Shown here piece after piece: positions 37,906 through 46,960 of a stretch of DNA of 64,000 nt. Every line of letters starts with the position of its first letter. Positions within the stretch are counted from its first letter, which is position 1. The translations under genes were made by a program, and so were the position numbers. Location: NCBI RefSeq assembly GCF_018861315.1, contig NZ_JAHLDL010000009.1, positions 62,001 through 126,000 of the forward strand, given 5' to 3'. The DNA is from Clostridium bowmanii (GTDB lineage: Bacteria > Bacillota > Clostridia > Clostridiales > Clostridiaceae). Under the pieces are notes generated by a model. That model worked only from the letters and a program-made list of their open reading frames with translations. It did not search any database and was not told the origin of the DNA.

Positions 37906-39984
37906 ACTAAATTTATTCATTTTTTCTCTAAGTTCATTAGTTGAATTTTCTAATTGTTGTACAAGGGTGTCCATATTCACAGTTTCAACATATTGGTTTT
38001 CAATTACAGAACTTATTTGATTTATAGAACTTGTAAACTCAAAACAAATAATATTTACTTCTTGAAGTGTATTTATAACACTGCTATTCTCGTTATTTAA
38101 GGTTTCAATACTAAGATCTATATTTCCAATAGAAGAAACAATATCCTCTGTAGATTTTAGTGCCTCTTTATAATTTCCAATAGTATCATTTATCACACTA
38201 TCCTGCTCATTAAAAACCCTATTTACCTCATCAATGCTTGTTTCAGTTTTGGACATATTATTATTAACACTACTAACTATATTCTGTATTTTGCTCATTT
38301 GTTCTCCTATGCCATCTGATAAATTTCTAATTTCTCTCGCCACCACACTGAATCCAGCCCCGTACTGTCCTGCACTAGCTGCTTCTATAGACGCATTTAA
38401 TGATAGTATATGAGTTCTTTTAGAAATATCATTTACAACATCTACTATATTTTTAATACCCATTAAATCTGTATATAATTCCTTGAAAGATATATTTACT
38501 CCCTTTAATTTATCAGTGCTTTTCTTATTTATATGTTTTAAGCTAGTAACGGTACTTATGTTTGTATTATTAATATTCTTAATATTTTCAGCCTTTATAT
38601 ACATATCTGTAGATTGCTCTTTTATACTTTGGACCTTTTTAGTTATTGATTCAAAAGAGCTCATACTTAAATTAATTACACTATTCAACTTATCTGTGTC
38701 CTCAGATACCAATTGAGTATTTTCTGTAATTTTCTCTATACCTAAAACTATATTATGCTGGGCCGTACCTGTTACCTTATTAATATGTAAAAGCTCTTCT
38801 GTTACCTTCTTTACATCAAACACTAAAGATTTAATATTTTCCGTCATGGAATTAAAACTCTTCGACAATTTACCAATTTCATCATTGCTTTTTATTTCAT
38901 TAATAACTGTAAAGTTTCCTTTCGAAATTTCAACTGTATTTTCTACAAGTACATTCATGGGCCTCAAAATTTTTTTTATAAACATGTAACATAGTGGTAC
39001 CATAACTAAAAGCATTATAAAAGTCATTAGTACTATTAGGTTTCCTAATAAATTTGATGCACTTTTAATATTATTCTGATTAACTGTAAGAACTACTAAA
39101 CTCTTTAGCTCAGGTACACTAATATAAAATGCGCTAAATGTATCTTTGCCTGTCTTATATGTAAGCTCCTTCATATCGACATTTTCAAAATTTTTAGTGT
39201 TTTTGGTAATCGTAACTAATTCAGGTATATCTAACTTTTTATTGATACGATGTTTGTCTGGATGGTAGATTATATTTTGTGAACTATCCACTACAAATAA
39301 AAATCCATCCTCTAAAAATTTAAACTTATCAAACCTTTGAGAAAAGTAGTCTGTGTAAATACTTTTCCCAGCAATTCCTATTACATTAGCATTTTCATCC
39401 ACTATGGGCTGTAAAAATGTAACTACCGGCTTAGAATTAACAGTAGACATATATACAGAACTTAAAGAACCTACGCCGCTCAAAGCTTTTTTTGTATAAT
39501 CCTTTTGACTTAAATCAGTATTTAAAAACTCATTGTTGCTATCTACTATAATTACTCCATCTTTATCAGTAATAAAAACATGTTCATCTGTCTTATTTTC
39601 TTGAGCATAAATCTTTAATTTATTTGTAGCTTTTTCAATTTCATCTTTATATGTGATTTTAAATTCTTGCCTGGTCGTATTATTTCTATGTTTCACAACT
39701 AAAATAATATCATTATTTAGTGCATTCTTTTCAACATCACTAATTTGTATTTTTATTAGATTTTTAAAATTTTCATATACCTCATTAGACACTAATTTCA
39801 TATTTTGTTTATTAGTACTTACCATTTTATTATAGGTAATCCTATATATAATTACATTCTCTATAGCCATGAAAATAACTAAGGTCAAAGCTACTACTGA
39901 GATAATTTTAATGGGTATAGAAATATTTTTGAAGCCTTTAAATTCTTTTAGACGTGTAATAATTCTTTTTAGCTCATGCGGCAT
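37900..39984 (-). CDS. Methyl-accepting chemotaxis protein with Cache sensor, behind a Pho-type promoter
   Basis: Membrane chemoreceptor of 694 residues. Helix 1 (about 24-45), a double-Cache-type outer domain (about 46-305, with HVFITDKDGVIIVDS and LFVVDSSQNIIYHPD), helix 2 (about 312-336), HAMP, and a cytoplasmic coiled coil with the tip [17 protein letters not shown], then GAGFSVVAREIRNLSDG. The promoter and first 12 codons (MPHELKRIIT) match those of the EAL-GGDEF gene (MSDELRRIIA). Pho-type control suggests taxis toward phosphate or organic phosphorus; the ligand is unknown. Confidence 0.93.
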   Translation of the reverse strand: MPHELKRIITRLKEFKGFKNISIPIKIISVVALTLVIFMAIENVIIYRITYNKMVSTNKQNMKLVSNEVYENFKNLIKIQISDVEKNALNNDIILVVKHRNNTTRQEFKITYKDEIEKATNKLKIYAQENKTDEHVFITDKDGVIIVDSNNEFLNTDLSQKDYTKKALSGVGSLSSVYMSTVNSKPVVTFLQPIVDENANVIGIAGKSIYTDYFSQRFDKFKFLEDGFLFVVDSSQNIIYHPDKHRINKKLDIPELVTITKNTKNFENVDMKELTYKTGKDTFSAFYISVPELKSLVVLTVNQNNIKSASNLLGNLIVLMTFIMLLVMVPLCYMFIKKILRPMNVLVENTVEISKGNFTVINEIKSNDEIGKLSKSFNSMTENIKSLVFDVKKVTEELLHINKVTGTAQHNIVLGIEKITENTQLVSEDTDKLNSVINLSMSSFESITKKVQSIKEQSTDMYIKAENIKNINNTNISTVTSLKHINKKSTDKLKGVNISFKELYTDLMGIKNIVDVVNDISKRTHILSLNASIEAASAGQYGAGFSVVAREIRNLSDGIGEQMSKIQNIVSSVNNNMSKTETSIDEVNRVFNEQDSVINDTIGNYKEALKSTEDIVSSIGNIDLSIETLNNENSSVINTLQEVNIICFEFTSSINQISSVIENQYVETVNMDTLVQQLENSTNELREKMNKFSL

Positions 39985-40018
39985 ATCAAAATCCCCCTAA
40001 TAATCTTTATTTATATAT

Positions 40019-40072
40019 AGTATATATTGGGATAGTTAATATTGCGTTAAGTTTTATGTGTACTTATGTTAA
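40019..40072 (-). promoter_or_regulatory. Candidate PhoP box and -10 of the chemoreceptor gene
   Basis: Four exact 11-bp steps (40062-40072, 40051-40061, 40040-40050, 40029-40039) start TTAACA, ACACAT, TTAACG and TTAACT on the minus strand. TATACT (40019-40024) follows 4 nt later. About 85 percent of bases match 29489-29580 by eye. Confidence 0.82.
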
Positions 40073-40187
40073 ATAATAGCTTAGATTAAAGACATTTTAT
40101 GCGTAGAGGATAAACCTCTCCATTTGTTTCATTCTCTTATGTAACTCTTTGTTTGTTTATATAATATAAGTAATAATTATTTCCCAT

Positions 40188-40224
40188 AAAAAAATAGGCC
40201 AATATTTGTATTGACCTATTTTTT
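40188..40224. terminator. Terminator after the MobA-like gene
   Basis: Stem AAAAAATAGG with CCTATTTTTT, plus inner CAATA/TATTG pairing. It lies downstream of the MobA-like gene on the minus strand. Confidence 0.88.
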
Positions 40225-40304
40225 AATTAAGTAATATACTCTTTATATAATACTTAAAGAATTAAATGTACTTGTTACTTTACAAAAATTATATTATAAA
40301 TGAT

Positions 40305-40922
40305 TTAGAATTGAATCAAACTTTCCATATAGTTTGCTAGCTTATTATAATCTTCCACTGTGTCTGCATCCATAATGCAACCACGGTCCTGAACAGGTAT
40401 CGTTGCAATTTGGTTACCAAAATGCTTCCATAGTTCCCGAAGACCGCCCTCTCCCACAAAGTTGTGAATATACTCTATACATCTCCATGAAATTAAAGGT
40501 GGATGTTTAAGATGTCCATTAATAGTGGGAAAAACCACCATTGCATTTGTTTTAGACATTGCATCGTTTACTAAAAGAAAAGTTTTAGTACTAATAGCTG
40601 GCATATCCCCTGGAAGAATATAAAAAGCATCACAGGTATTAAGTGCTGAAATTCCAATTTTAACAGATGCTAACATGTCAGTTTCTTTATAATTTTCATT
40701 AAATACAACTAGCAAATGAAGAGAATCATAGTTATTACGTAGCAAAGCTTCAACTTCCTGCCCACGATATCCTAGTACCACAATCACTCTGCTAACACCA
40801 GCATTAAACATACTATCAATGCTATATTCAATCATAGTTTTCCCTTTGAATTTTAAAAGCGGTTTAAATTCTCCCATACGACTAGATAAACCGGCAGCTA
40901 GTATAATACCATTAGTTTCCAA
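40305..40922 (-). CDS. MobA/MocA-like molybdopterin nucleotidyltransferase
   Basis: Protein of 205 residues with the nucleotidyltransferase start GIILAAGLSSRMGEFKPLL, then FYILPGDMPAIS for metal and nucleotide binding and HPPLISWRC. It resembles MocA-type enzymes that add CMP or GMP to molybdopterin for molybdenum hydroxylases. Start is TTG at 40920-40922 with GAGGTG upstream. No molybdoenzyme gene is adjacent, so the precise substrate is open. Confidence 0.82.
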   Translation of the reverse strand: METNGIILAAGLSSRMGEFKPLLKFKGKTMIEYSIDSMFNAGVSRVIVVLGYRGQEVEALLRNNYDSLHLLVVFNENYKETDMLASVKIGISALNTCDAFYILPGDMPAISTKTFLLVNDAMSKTNAMVVFPTINGHLKHPPLISWRCIEYIHNFVGEGGLRELWKHFGNQIATIPVQDRGCIMDADTVEDYNKLANYMESLIQF

Positions 40923-41113
40923 TCAGACACCTCGCTTTACAGTAAAAATCTATTTTCCTATAAATAAAGAACATAAAATTAAAGGCCCTTATGCTTTGTA
41001 ATAATTTAACATTTCATTGTTATAATCATTATAAAACACAAGGGTAACTTTATCAATTCTTTATTAAAAGAACTTGCTTTATATATAAGATTCTAATTTT
41101 CTAAAATAGTCTG

Positions 41114-42817
41114 TTAAACTTTAAATTGTTTTGTTAAATCTTGCATCTTAACAGCCATCTCTTTTAGAATATCCGAAGAAGCATTAACCTCCTCAATGGT
41201 TGCTGATTGTTCTTCCATAGATGCTGAATTATTGATACTAGTTTCAGATAACTCAACAGAATGTTTCTTTAAGTTATCCATATTTTTTAACAAATCATCC
41301 ATTTTAGACACTATTAGATTTATATTACTATTTACATTATTTATAGTATAATTCACTTTCTTATTTGATGATTCAATAACAGAAAAAGCATTGCTAACAT
41401 CATTTGAAACTTCTTTATTTTGTTGTAATTCCAGAAGTCCTAATTTTGCTTTAGTATTGATCCCCTCTGTATCTTCTTTTATATAAACGAGTATTTTGTT
41501 AATTTCTTTTACTGCACCATCAGATTGCTGTGATAGCTTCCCAATTTCTCCAGCTACAACTGCAAATCCTCTACCATGTTCCCCTGCTCTTGCTGCCTCA
41601 ATTGATGCATTTAGCGAAAGAAGATTTGTTTGCCTTGATATGCCCGTTATCAAACTTAATATATTCGTTATTTCAGAATTTCTTTTATTTAATGTTTCAG
41701 CTTGCTTATCAAAATCTGAAATGATTACATTTATTTTCAATAATTGTTGCACCATGTTCTCCATATTGTTTTTGCCCTTCATACAATGATCAATTGTTTC
41801 ATCGGATTCTTCTTGCATTTGTTTAGCATTTACTAAAATATCTTGCATTTCACTATTGGAATTTTCAATTTTAACTAATGCTAAATCCACCAATTCACAT
41901 TGTTTGCTAGATATCTGGCTAGACTTAACTATGGATGCGACTATTTCCTCATTTACTCTACTGCTTTCATCCATACTTATTGCTAATTGATTAGATGATT
42001 CAGATATTTGTATACTATTTTCTTGAACATCCTTAACAATGCCTTTAAGAGAATTTTTCATGGTAATAAAAGAATTACCCAGATCTTCCACTTCATCTTT
42101 TGAGTTAAATTTTAAATCATCTATATTTAAATTACCATTTGATATTTCTTTAGCAAAATCATTTAATTGATTTAGTTGCTTTGTTATTTTTTTACTAAAC
42201 TTAGAAGCCAATAATATACCAAACACAGATACTCCTATAATGGTAAGAATTATTAAACTAAGAGTTATTTTATATATTTTTTGTATGTTTCCATCCAAAG
42301 TCTGCATATACTCTGATTCATCTACTAAAATATTACCAATACTAACAGTGGCAAAATCTTGTTTTCTTTGCATTGTAGCATACACATCAATAGCCTCTAC
42401 AGCGCCATGAGTAGTTCCTAAATTAGAAAATGCTGCTATACTATCTTTATTAATAGTATCTAAAATATTTTTAAGTCCCTCATATTCACTTTTACTTTTA
42501 TCATAAATAATGGTTTTGTCTAACTTTGAAAATACTACTTTAATTTCATCCCATTTTTTATTATATGCCTTATTATCTAGTTTACCGTCACTCCTAATTA
42601 CAGAATTATATATATTTACGAGTTCCGCAGTTTTAACCTTAACTTGCCCTTCTAAAGCTATATTACTTATAATACTTTTGTATTGATTAATTACTCGCAA
42701 ATTCATTACAACAGAAATAGCATTTATTATTACCATACATGACAAAAGCACTACAAAACATTTAATTAAACGTTTACTAATAGAATTATTCCTCTTTTTA
42801 TATATTTTACCTTTCAT
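41114..42817 (-). CDS. Methyl-accepting chemotaxis protein, four-helix-bundle sensor
   Basis: Chemoreceptor of 567 residues. Helix 1 at about 17-39, an outer four-helix-bundle domain (about 40-182), helix 2 at about 183-206, HAMP, then the signalling coiled coil with [18 protein letters not shown] and [17 protein letters not shown]. It has its own promoter region without Pho boxes. The ligand is not predictable. Confidence 0.93.
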   Translation of the reverse strand: MKGKIYKKRNNSISKRLIKCFVVLLSCMVIINAISVVMNLRVINQYKSIISNIALEGQVKVKTAELVNIYNSVIRSDGKLDNKAYNKKWDEIKVVFSKLDKTIIYDKSKSEYEGLKNILDTINKDSIAAFSNLGTTHGAVEAIDVYATMQRKQDFATVSIGNILVDESEYMQTLDGNIQKIYKITLSLIILTIIGVSVFGILLASKFSKKITKQLNQLNDFAKEISNGNLNIDDLKFNSKDEVEDLGNSFITMKNSLKGIVKDVQENSIQISESSNQLAISMDESSRVNEEIVASIVKSSQISSKQCELVDLALVKIENSNSEMQDILVNAKQMQEESDETIDHCMKGKNNMENMVQQLLKINVIISDFDKQAETLNKRNSEITNILSLITGISRQTNLLSLNASIEAARAGEHGRGFAVVAGEIGKLSQQSDGAVKEINKILVYIKEDTEGINTKAKLGLLELQQNKEVSNDVSNAFSVIESSNKKVNYTINNVNSNINLIVSKMDDLLKNMDNLKKHSVELSETSINNSASMEEQSATIEEVNASSDILKEMAVKMQDLTKQFKV

Positions 42818-42962
42818 GCCATCCCATCCTTTGCTTCTCTTTATTTTACATTTATAGTATAACTTACTTAATACTATTTCTATATTAAACTCTTTTTCCC
42901 TCTATTTTATCAAATTATTTATGAACATATTTTTACACATACTCCTATAATATGAAGACTTA

Positions 42963-42995
42963 AAAAAACTCCAGCAAACTTAACCTGCTAGAGTT
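42963..42995 (-). terminator. Terminator of the multicopper oxidase gene
   Basis: Arms AACTCTAGCA and TGCTGGAGTT-like, with a seven-T tail on the minus strand, about 45 nt past the stop. Confidence 0.8.
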
Positions 42996-43040
42996 ATTAT
43001 TTCAATTAATTAATTGGTTTTGAGATATCATTTAAATATA

Positions 43041-44540
43041 CTAATCCGTGGCTAAACCCTTGTAAGTCATATGAAATTCATTATCCTGTAACTCTTTTTC
43101 TTGTTCAGCACAAGACTCAGGATTATCAGGAGCATCTGTTTGAATATAAGTCAATTGTCCTCCTGGATACACTCCATTATTAGTAACTTTATAGTCGTCA
43201 TGATTGTGCATAGGATAAATTTGCGGAAAGAAATTGTCATTAATAGCTGATGGTTCGCTACATATATCTACATAATTAATGGTTTTTATATTATTGATAT
43301 TACCTGGCTGGGTTGGTATATTAGCAATTATACTGGAATCTATATTTTTTATTTCATGCATTTGCTTACATAGTGAATGAATGCAATCTTTTCCATTCAC
43401 AATATAGCTCTTATACTGTGGACTTTTATCTTCAGCCATTATCAATAGATCAAAGGTCTCTCCTGAACCTAAGGTACATGTAACTCCCCTTTCAAGTCCT
43501 TCATGTCTCTCCAGCCCTAATTTTTCAGATATTTTTAATAGTGGACTTGGATTTGCATCCTTGCCTATTACCGCAAAATTCCATCCGTGGATATGCCATG
43601 GTACCACCTGATAGCCCATATTAATCATTCTAAGCATAAACATTTCTCCTGCTTTTACATGTACATAGGATTCATAGTTAAGCTGGGATACCTCCTTATC
43701 ACAATATGGCTCAGGAGTTGACGGATGTGGAAGTAGGGTATCTGGGAAGGCACGACCGTTTACAAGCCAAAAATTCGGTCTATAATCTACTGGATTAAAA
43801 TTACCACCAATTTCAACGCTATAATGCCATTTAGTGTCTATATCAGAAAGTAGCATTATATATTCCTTGTCAAAATAAGAAAGTACATCATTATATGCAA
43901 AATTTCTATTTGTTGCAGTTTCTGAGATATGCTCTTGTAGTTTTTCCTCAAAATACCAACGGCCATTCCACAACCTTCTTATACCTTTCAAAGCAAGACT
44001 TCTCATGGATGGATAGACAACCAAGGCTCCATACATACCCATTTGAACATGCTCAGAGGCTTCAGCATGACAGTAATACATATAAGTTCCAGGGTGCTGC
44101 GTATCAAAAAGGTAAGTTACCGAAGGTGGTTCCATTTCAAAATCCATGCAGGTTGGAACTGCAAATGAGGATTCTGGGAAGCCATCTAGTTGAGTCACTA
44201 CATGGGCACCATGCATATGAATAGTGTGTGGAACCATAATACCTGTAGTAATCATTCCTAAATTTATCAGTGTTATATACACTCTATCGCCGGTTTCTCC
44301 CCATATTATTGGTGAAGGTATAGTCGCAGTTCCTATTAGTGCTTCAAATTTTGACCAATTACAAGGTTTTGTCCAATCAAGGTTTTCATTTATTACTTTG
44401 CCATTAACCTTAAATAACCCACCAACAAAACCATAGACATAGACTTTCTTATGCTTAGATTCTACAGGCGGCAGGTCAGGAGAGGTAGGAAGTTCTATAA
44501 AACCATCTGTAGCAGCCAGCACATAATGTCTAACACTCAT
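43041..44540 (-). CDS. Multicopper oxidase
   Basis: Protein of 499 residues with cupredoxin domains. Copper motifs are HMHGAH (108-113), YYCHAEASEHVQMGM (155-169), WHIHGWN near 318 and MHNHDDYKVTNNGVYPGG near 445. The HCH-like triad usually seen at the C-terminus is instead part of the second motif, so the domain order differs from CotA-type laccases. No signal peptide is visible. Spore-coat or manganese/bilirubin oxidase roles are known for distant relatives. Its presence in an apparent anaerobe suggests oxygen or metal detoxification. ATG at 44540 follows AGGGGTGA. Confidence 0.85.
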   Translation of the reverse strand: MSVRHYVLAATDGFIELPTSPDLPPVESKHKKVYVYGFVGGLFKVNGKVINENLDWTKPCNWSKFEALIGTATIPSPIIWGETGDRVYITLINLGMITTGIMVPHTIHMHGAHVVTQLDGFPESSFAVPTCMDFEMEPPSVTYLFDTQHPGTYMYYCHAEASEHVQMGMYGALVVYPSMRSLALKGIRRLWNGRWYFEEKLQEHISETATNRNFAYNDVLSYFDKEYIMLLSDIDTKWHYSVEIGGNFNPVDYRPNFWLVNGRAFPDTLLPHPSTPEPYCDKEVSQLNYESYVHVKAGEMFMLRMINMGYQVVPWHIHGWNFAVIGKDANPSPLLKISEKLGLERHEGLERGVTCTLGSGETFDLLIMAEDKSPQYKSYIVNGKDCIHSLCKQMHEIKNIDSSIIANIPTQPGNINNIKTINYVDICSEPSAINDNFFPQIYPMHNHDDYKVTNNGVYPGGQLTYIQTDAPDNPESCAEQEKELQDNEFHMTYKGLATD

Positions 44541-44779
44541 TTTATTATCACCCCTGTTTATTTATTTCTGATCCATAATTAAAGGTATATAGTAGTTTAG
44601 ATTCAATTCAGCACTTTTAAAGCTATAATTCAAAATGTATAGTTACATCTTTACTCCATAATATGACTGCTATAATAGAATTGATTATAAATTCAAACAC
44701 TCTCTTTGGACCACATAACTCTAGAGTGCTTATTAATAATAGATGCTATAATTTTAAAACCATTAAAATTCACTTGATT

Positions 44780-44822
44780 TTAATACTAGCTTAATACTCT
44801 CTTAACATTAACATGATACTAT
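44780..44822 (+). promoter_or_regulatory. Candidate PhoP box and -10 of a 27-codon gene
   Basis: Three exact 11-bp units at 44780, 44791 and 44802 start TTAATA, TTAATA and TTAACA. TACTAT (44817-44822) follows 4 nt after the array. The only reading frame behind it is the 27-codon gene. The remaining gap back to 44541 holds the upstream region of the multicopper oxidase gene with no Pho box for that gene. Confidence 0.75.
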
Positions 44823-44851
44823 TTATATATGAAGAAGGGAGAGTGAAGTAT

Positions 44852-44935
44852 ATGAGTAATGAAAGTGTGTTTATAATTACTAAAGATGTCATTGATGAAT
44901 GTCTTGCTGATTCCATTGAAAAAGAAAGCAAATAA
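44852..44935 (+). CDS. Micro-protein of 27 aa or small RNA, behind a Pho-type promoter
   Basis: ATG at 44852 with GGGAGAGTGA upstream; the frame encodes MSNESVFIITKDVI, then ends IEKESK. Acidic, with one Cys, no membrane helix. A strong terminator begins at the stop codon, so the transcript would be only about 130-150 nt. The frame may be translated or the RNA itself may be the product. No family recognised. Confidence 0.5.
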   Translation: MSNESVFIITKDVIDECLADSIEKESK

Positions 44936-44978
44936 AAAACAAGTCTACATTAACAATGTATGACTTGTTTTTTATTTG
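44930..44978 (+). terminator. Terminator of the 27-codon gene
   Basis: Arms AAAAAACAAGTC and GACTTGTTTTTT with inner CATT/AATG pairing, directly overlapping the stop. Confidence 0.9.
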
Positions 44979-45060
44979 CTTTAAATTTTCTTCGGATTTT
45001 TTATCTCTACTGTAATTGAGAAAACATATATAAAATTTTATAACAGTATTCTTGCATTAA

Positions 45061-45168
45061 TTAGAATATTCTAAATATTTCTACTAATTAAACGTTGTTA
45101 ATAATTCCATATAAACCATAAATTGTTTTTAAGCTTACACGGTTTAAAATCACCGTATAAGGTGTAAT
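45061..45168 (+). promoter_or_regulatory. Possible operators upstream of aspA
   Basis: The 320-bp region before aspA has a perfect 14-bp palindrome TTAGAATATTCTAA (45061-45074). A nested dyad at 45135-45168 has outer arms TTACAC and GTGTAA and inner arms ACGGT and ACCGT. These may bind a regulator of aspartate use; no regulator gene is nearby. Confidence 0.35.
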
Positions 45169-45298
45169 ATAGTACTATTTGCTATATTTTTTTTAGTTGT
45201 TCTATTTATTATTAGGACTACCAATTATATCTAAAAATTTGACAAATTTGTTCTAAAGGGTATTATTAGTATATTAAGATAAATAAGGAGGAATTATT

Positions 45299-46726
45299 AT
45301 GAATGAAAACTTTCAGAAATATAGAGTAGAAACCGATTCTGTGGGATCTAAAAATGTACCTGTAGGAGCATATTACGGAGTGCAATCACTAAGGGCTGCA
45401 GAAAACTTTAATATTACAGGTAAAAGAATGCATAGTGAATTAATAATTAGCCTTGCCCAGGTAAAAAAAGGCACAGCTATTGCTAATAATGAAGCTGGTT
45501 TAATGCATAAAGATGTAAGATGTGCTATAGTACAAGCATGTGATGAAATAATAGCTGGTAAATTACATGATCAATTTATAATTGATCCCATTCAAGGTGG
45601 AGCAGGCACATCAGGTAATATGAATGCCAATGAGGTAATTGCAAATAGAGCAAATGAAATATTAGGCGGTAAACTAGGTGTTTATGATAAAGTTCATCCA
45701 AATGATCATGTAAACATGGGACAATCTACAAATGATGTATTCCCAACCGCAGGCAAAATGACAGCTCTAAAACTTATTCCAAGAACCTTAGATGAGTTAA
45801 GAAAGCTGTACGATTCACTTATTGCAAAATCTGTAGAATTTGATGATGTTATTAAAATGGGAAGAACTCAAATGCAAGATGCCGTACCAATTAGATTAGG
45901 CCAAGAATTCCATGCTTACAGCTCAGTAATAAAAAGAAATATTACTAGGATAGAAAAAGCTAGTGAAGGTCTAAAAACTGTAAATATGGGTGCTTCTGCC
46001 ATAGGCACAGGAATAAATGTAGATACAGAGTATTTTAAAAATATTGTTCCAGCAATTAATAAAGTTATTAATCTAGATTTACGTCAAGCAGAAGACTTAG
46101 TAGACGGAACACAAAATCTAGATGTTTTTGTAGACGTTTCCTCAGCTCTTAAAACTTGCGCTGTAAGTCTATCCAAAATGTCAAATGACTTAAGATTAAT
46201 GTCCTCAGGCCCAAGAACAGGCTTTGGAGAAATCAACCTTCCAGCAAAACAAAATGGTTCTTCAATAATGCCAGGAAAGATAAATCCTGTAATTCCAGAA
46301 GTAATGAGTCAAGTATCTTTCAATATTATAGGAAATGATGTTACAATAACTATGGCAGCAGAAGCTGGGCAATTAGAATTAAATGCTTTTGAACCAGTTA
46401 TATTCTATAACTTGTATGAATCTATAGAAACACTTGCCAATGGAGTTAACACCCTTCGTGAAAATTGTATTGTAGGTATTACTGCTAATAGAAAAAGATG
46501 TAAATACTTAGTAGATAATAGTGTAGGTATAATTACAGCAATAGTTCCTCATGTAGGCTATAAAGCAGCTGCTAAAATTGCAGATAGAGCAATTGCAACT
46601 GGCGAATCTGTAAGGGATCTTGTACTTAAAGAGAATATTTTAACCAAATCAGAACTTAATGAAATACTGGATACAATAGCAATGACTGAACCAGGAATAG
46701 CAGCAAAACATTTGATGGCTATATAA
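45299..46726 (+). CDS. aspA: Aspartate ammonia-lyase
   Basis: Fumarase/aspartase-superfamily enzyme of 475 residues that converts aspartate to fumarate and ammonia. Signatures are VGAYYGVQSLRAAENF, the active-site segment GGAGTSGNMNANEV, GQSTNDVFPTA and the flexible loop GSSIMPGKINPVIPEV near residue 320 with the catalytic serine. These residues favour aspartase over fumarase (GVQSLRA rather than the fumarase variant). AAGGAGG lies before the ATG. The next gene encodes a dicarboxylate symporter, which fits aspartate uptake and fermentation. Confidence 0.95.
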   Translation: MNENFQKYRVETDSVGSKNVPVGAYYGVQSLRAAENFNITGKRMHSELIISLAQVKKGTAIANNEAGLMHKDVRCAIVQACDEIIAGKLHDQFIIDPIQGGAGTSGNMNANEVIANRANEILGGKLGVYDKVHPNDHVNMGQSTNDVFPTAGKMTALKLIPRTLDELRKLYDSLIAKSVEFDDVIKMGRTQMQDAVPIRLGQEFHAYSSVIKRNITRIEKASEGLKTVNMGASAIGTGINVDTEYFKNIVPAINKVINLDLRQAEDLVDGTQNLDVFVDVSSALKTCAVSLSKMSNDLRLMSSGPRTGFGEINLPAKQNGSSIMPGKINPVIPEVMSQVSFNIIGNDVTITMAAEAGQLELNAFEPVIFYNLYESIETLANGVNTLRENCIVGITANRKRCKYLVDNSVGIITAIVPHVGYKAAAKIADRAIATGESVRDLVLKENILTKSELNEILDTIAMTEPGIAAKHLMAI

Positions 46727-46760
46727 ATATACAAGTTTTTCATTAGTTGAGTGTGAACAA

Positions 46761-46815
46761 TAGCATCTAATTTTACTATCCGATATCATCAAATAGTAAA
46801 ATTGGATGCTTTATA
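46761..46815 (+). terminator. Hairpin between aspA and the symporter gene
   Basis: Long stem with AGCATC, AATTTTACTAT and the matching ATAGTAAAATT, GATGCT. The tail is A/T-mixed, so it may be a partial terminator that lowers symporter expression relative to aspA. Confidence 0.7.
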
Positions 46816-46960
46816 AAAATAAAAAAAATTTACTAAAGAATAAGAAAACGTTTACTAGCAACCTTTTACATACATTATGGTTAACTACAAAATGTAGTAT
46901 TTAAGTTGATTATGGAATTCTATAACCAGCTAATTAAAATTTCTAAAGGAGGCGTTTTAA

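Noticed and set aside
44541-44779. Pho control of the multicopper oxidase
   Set aside because: The Pho-type array at 44780-44822 faces away from this gene, and its own upstream region has no TTAACA repeats.
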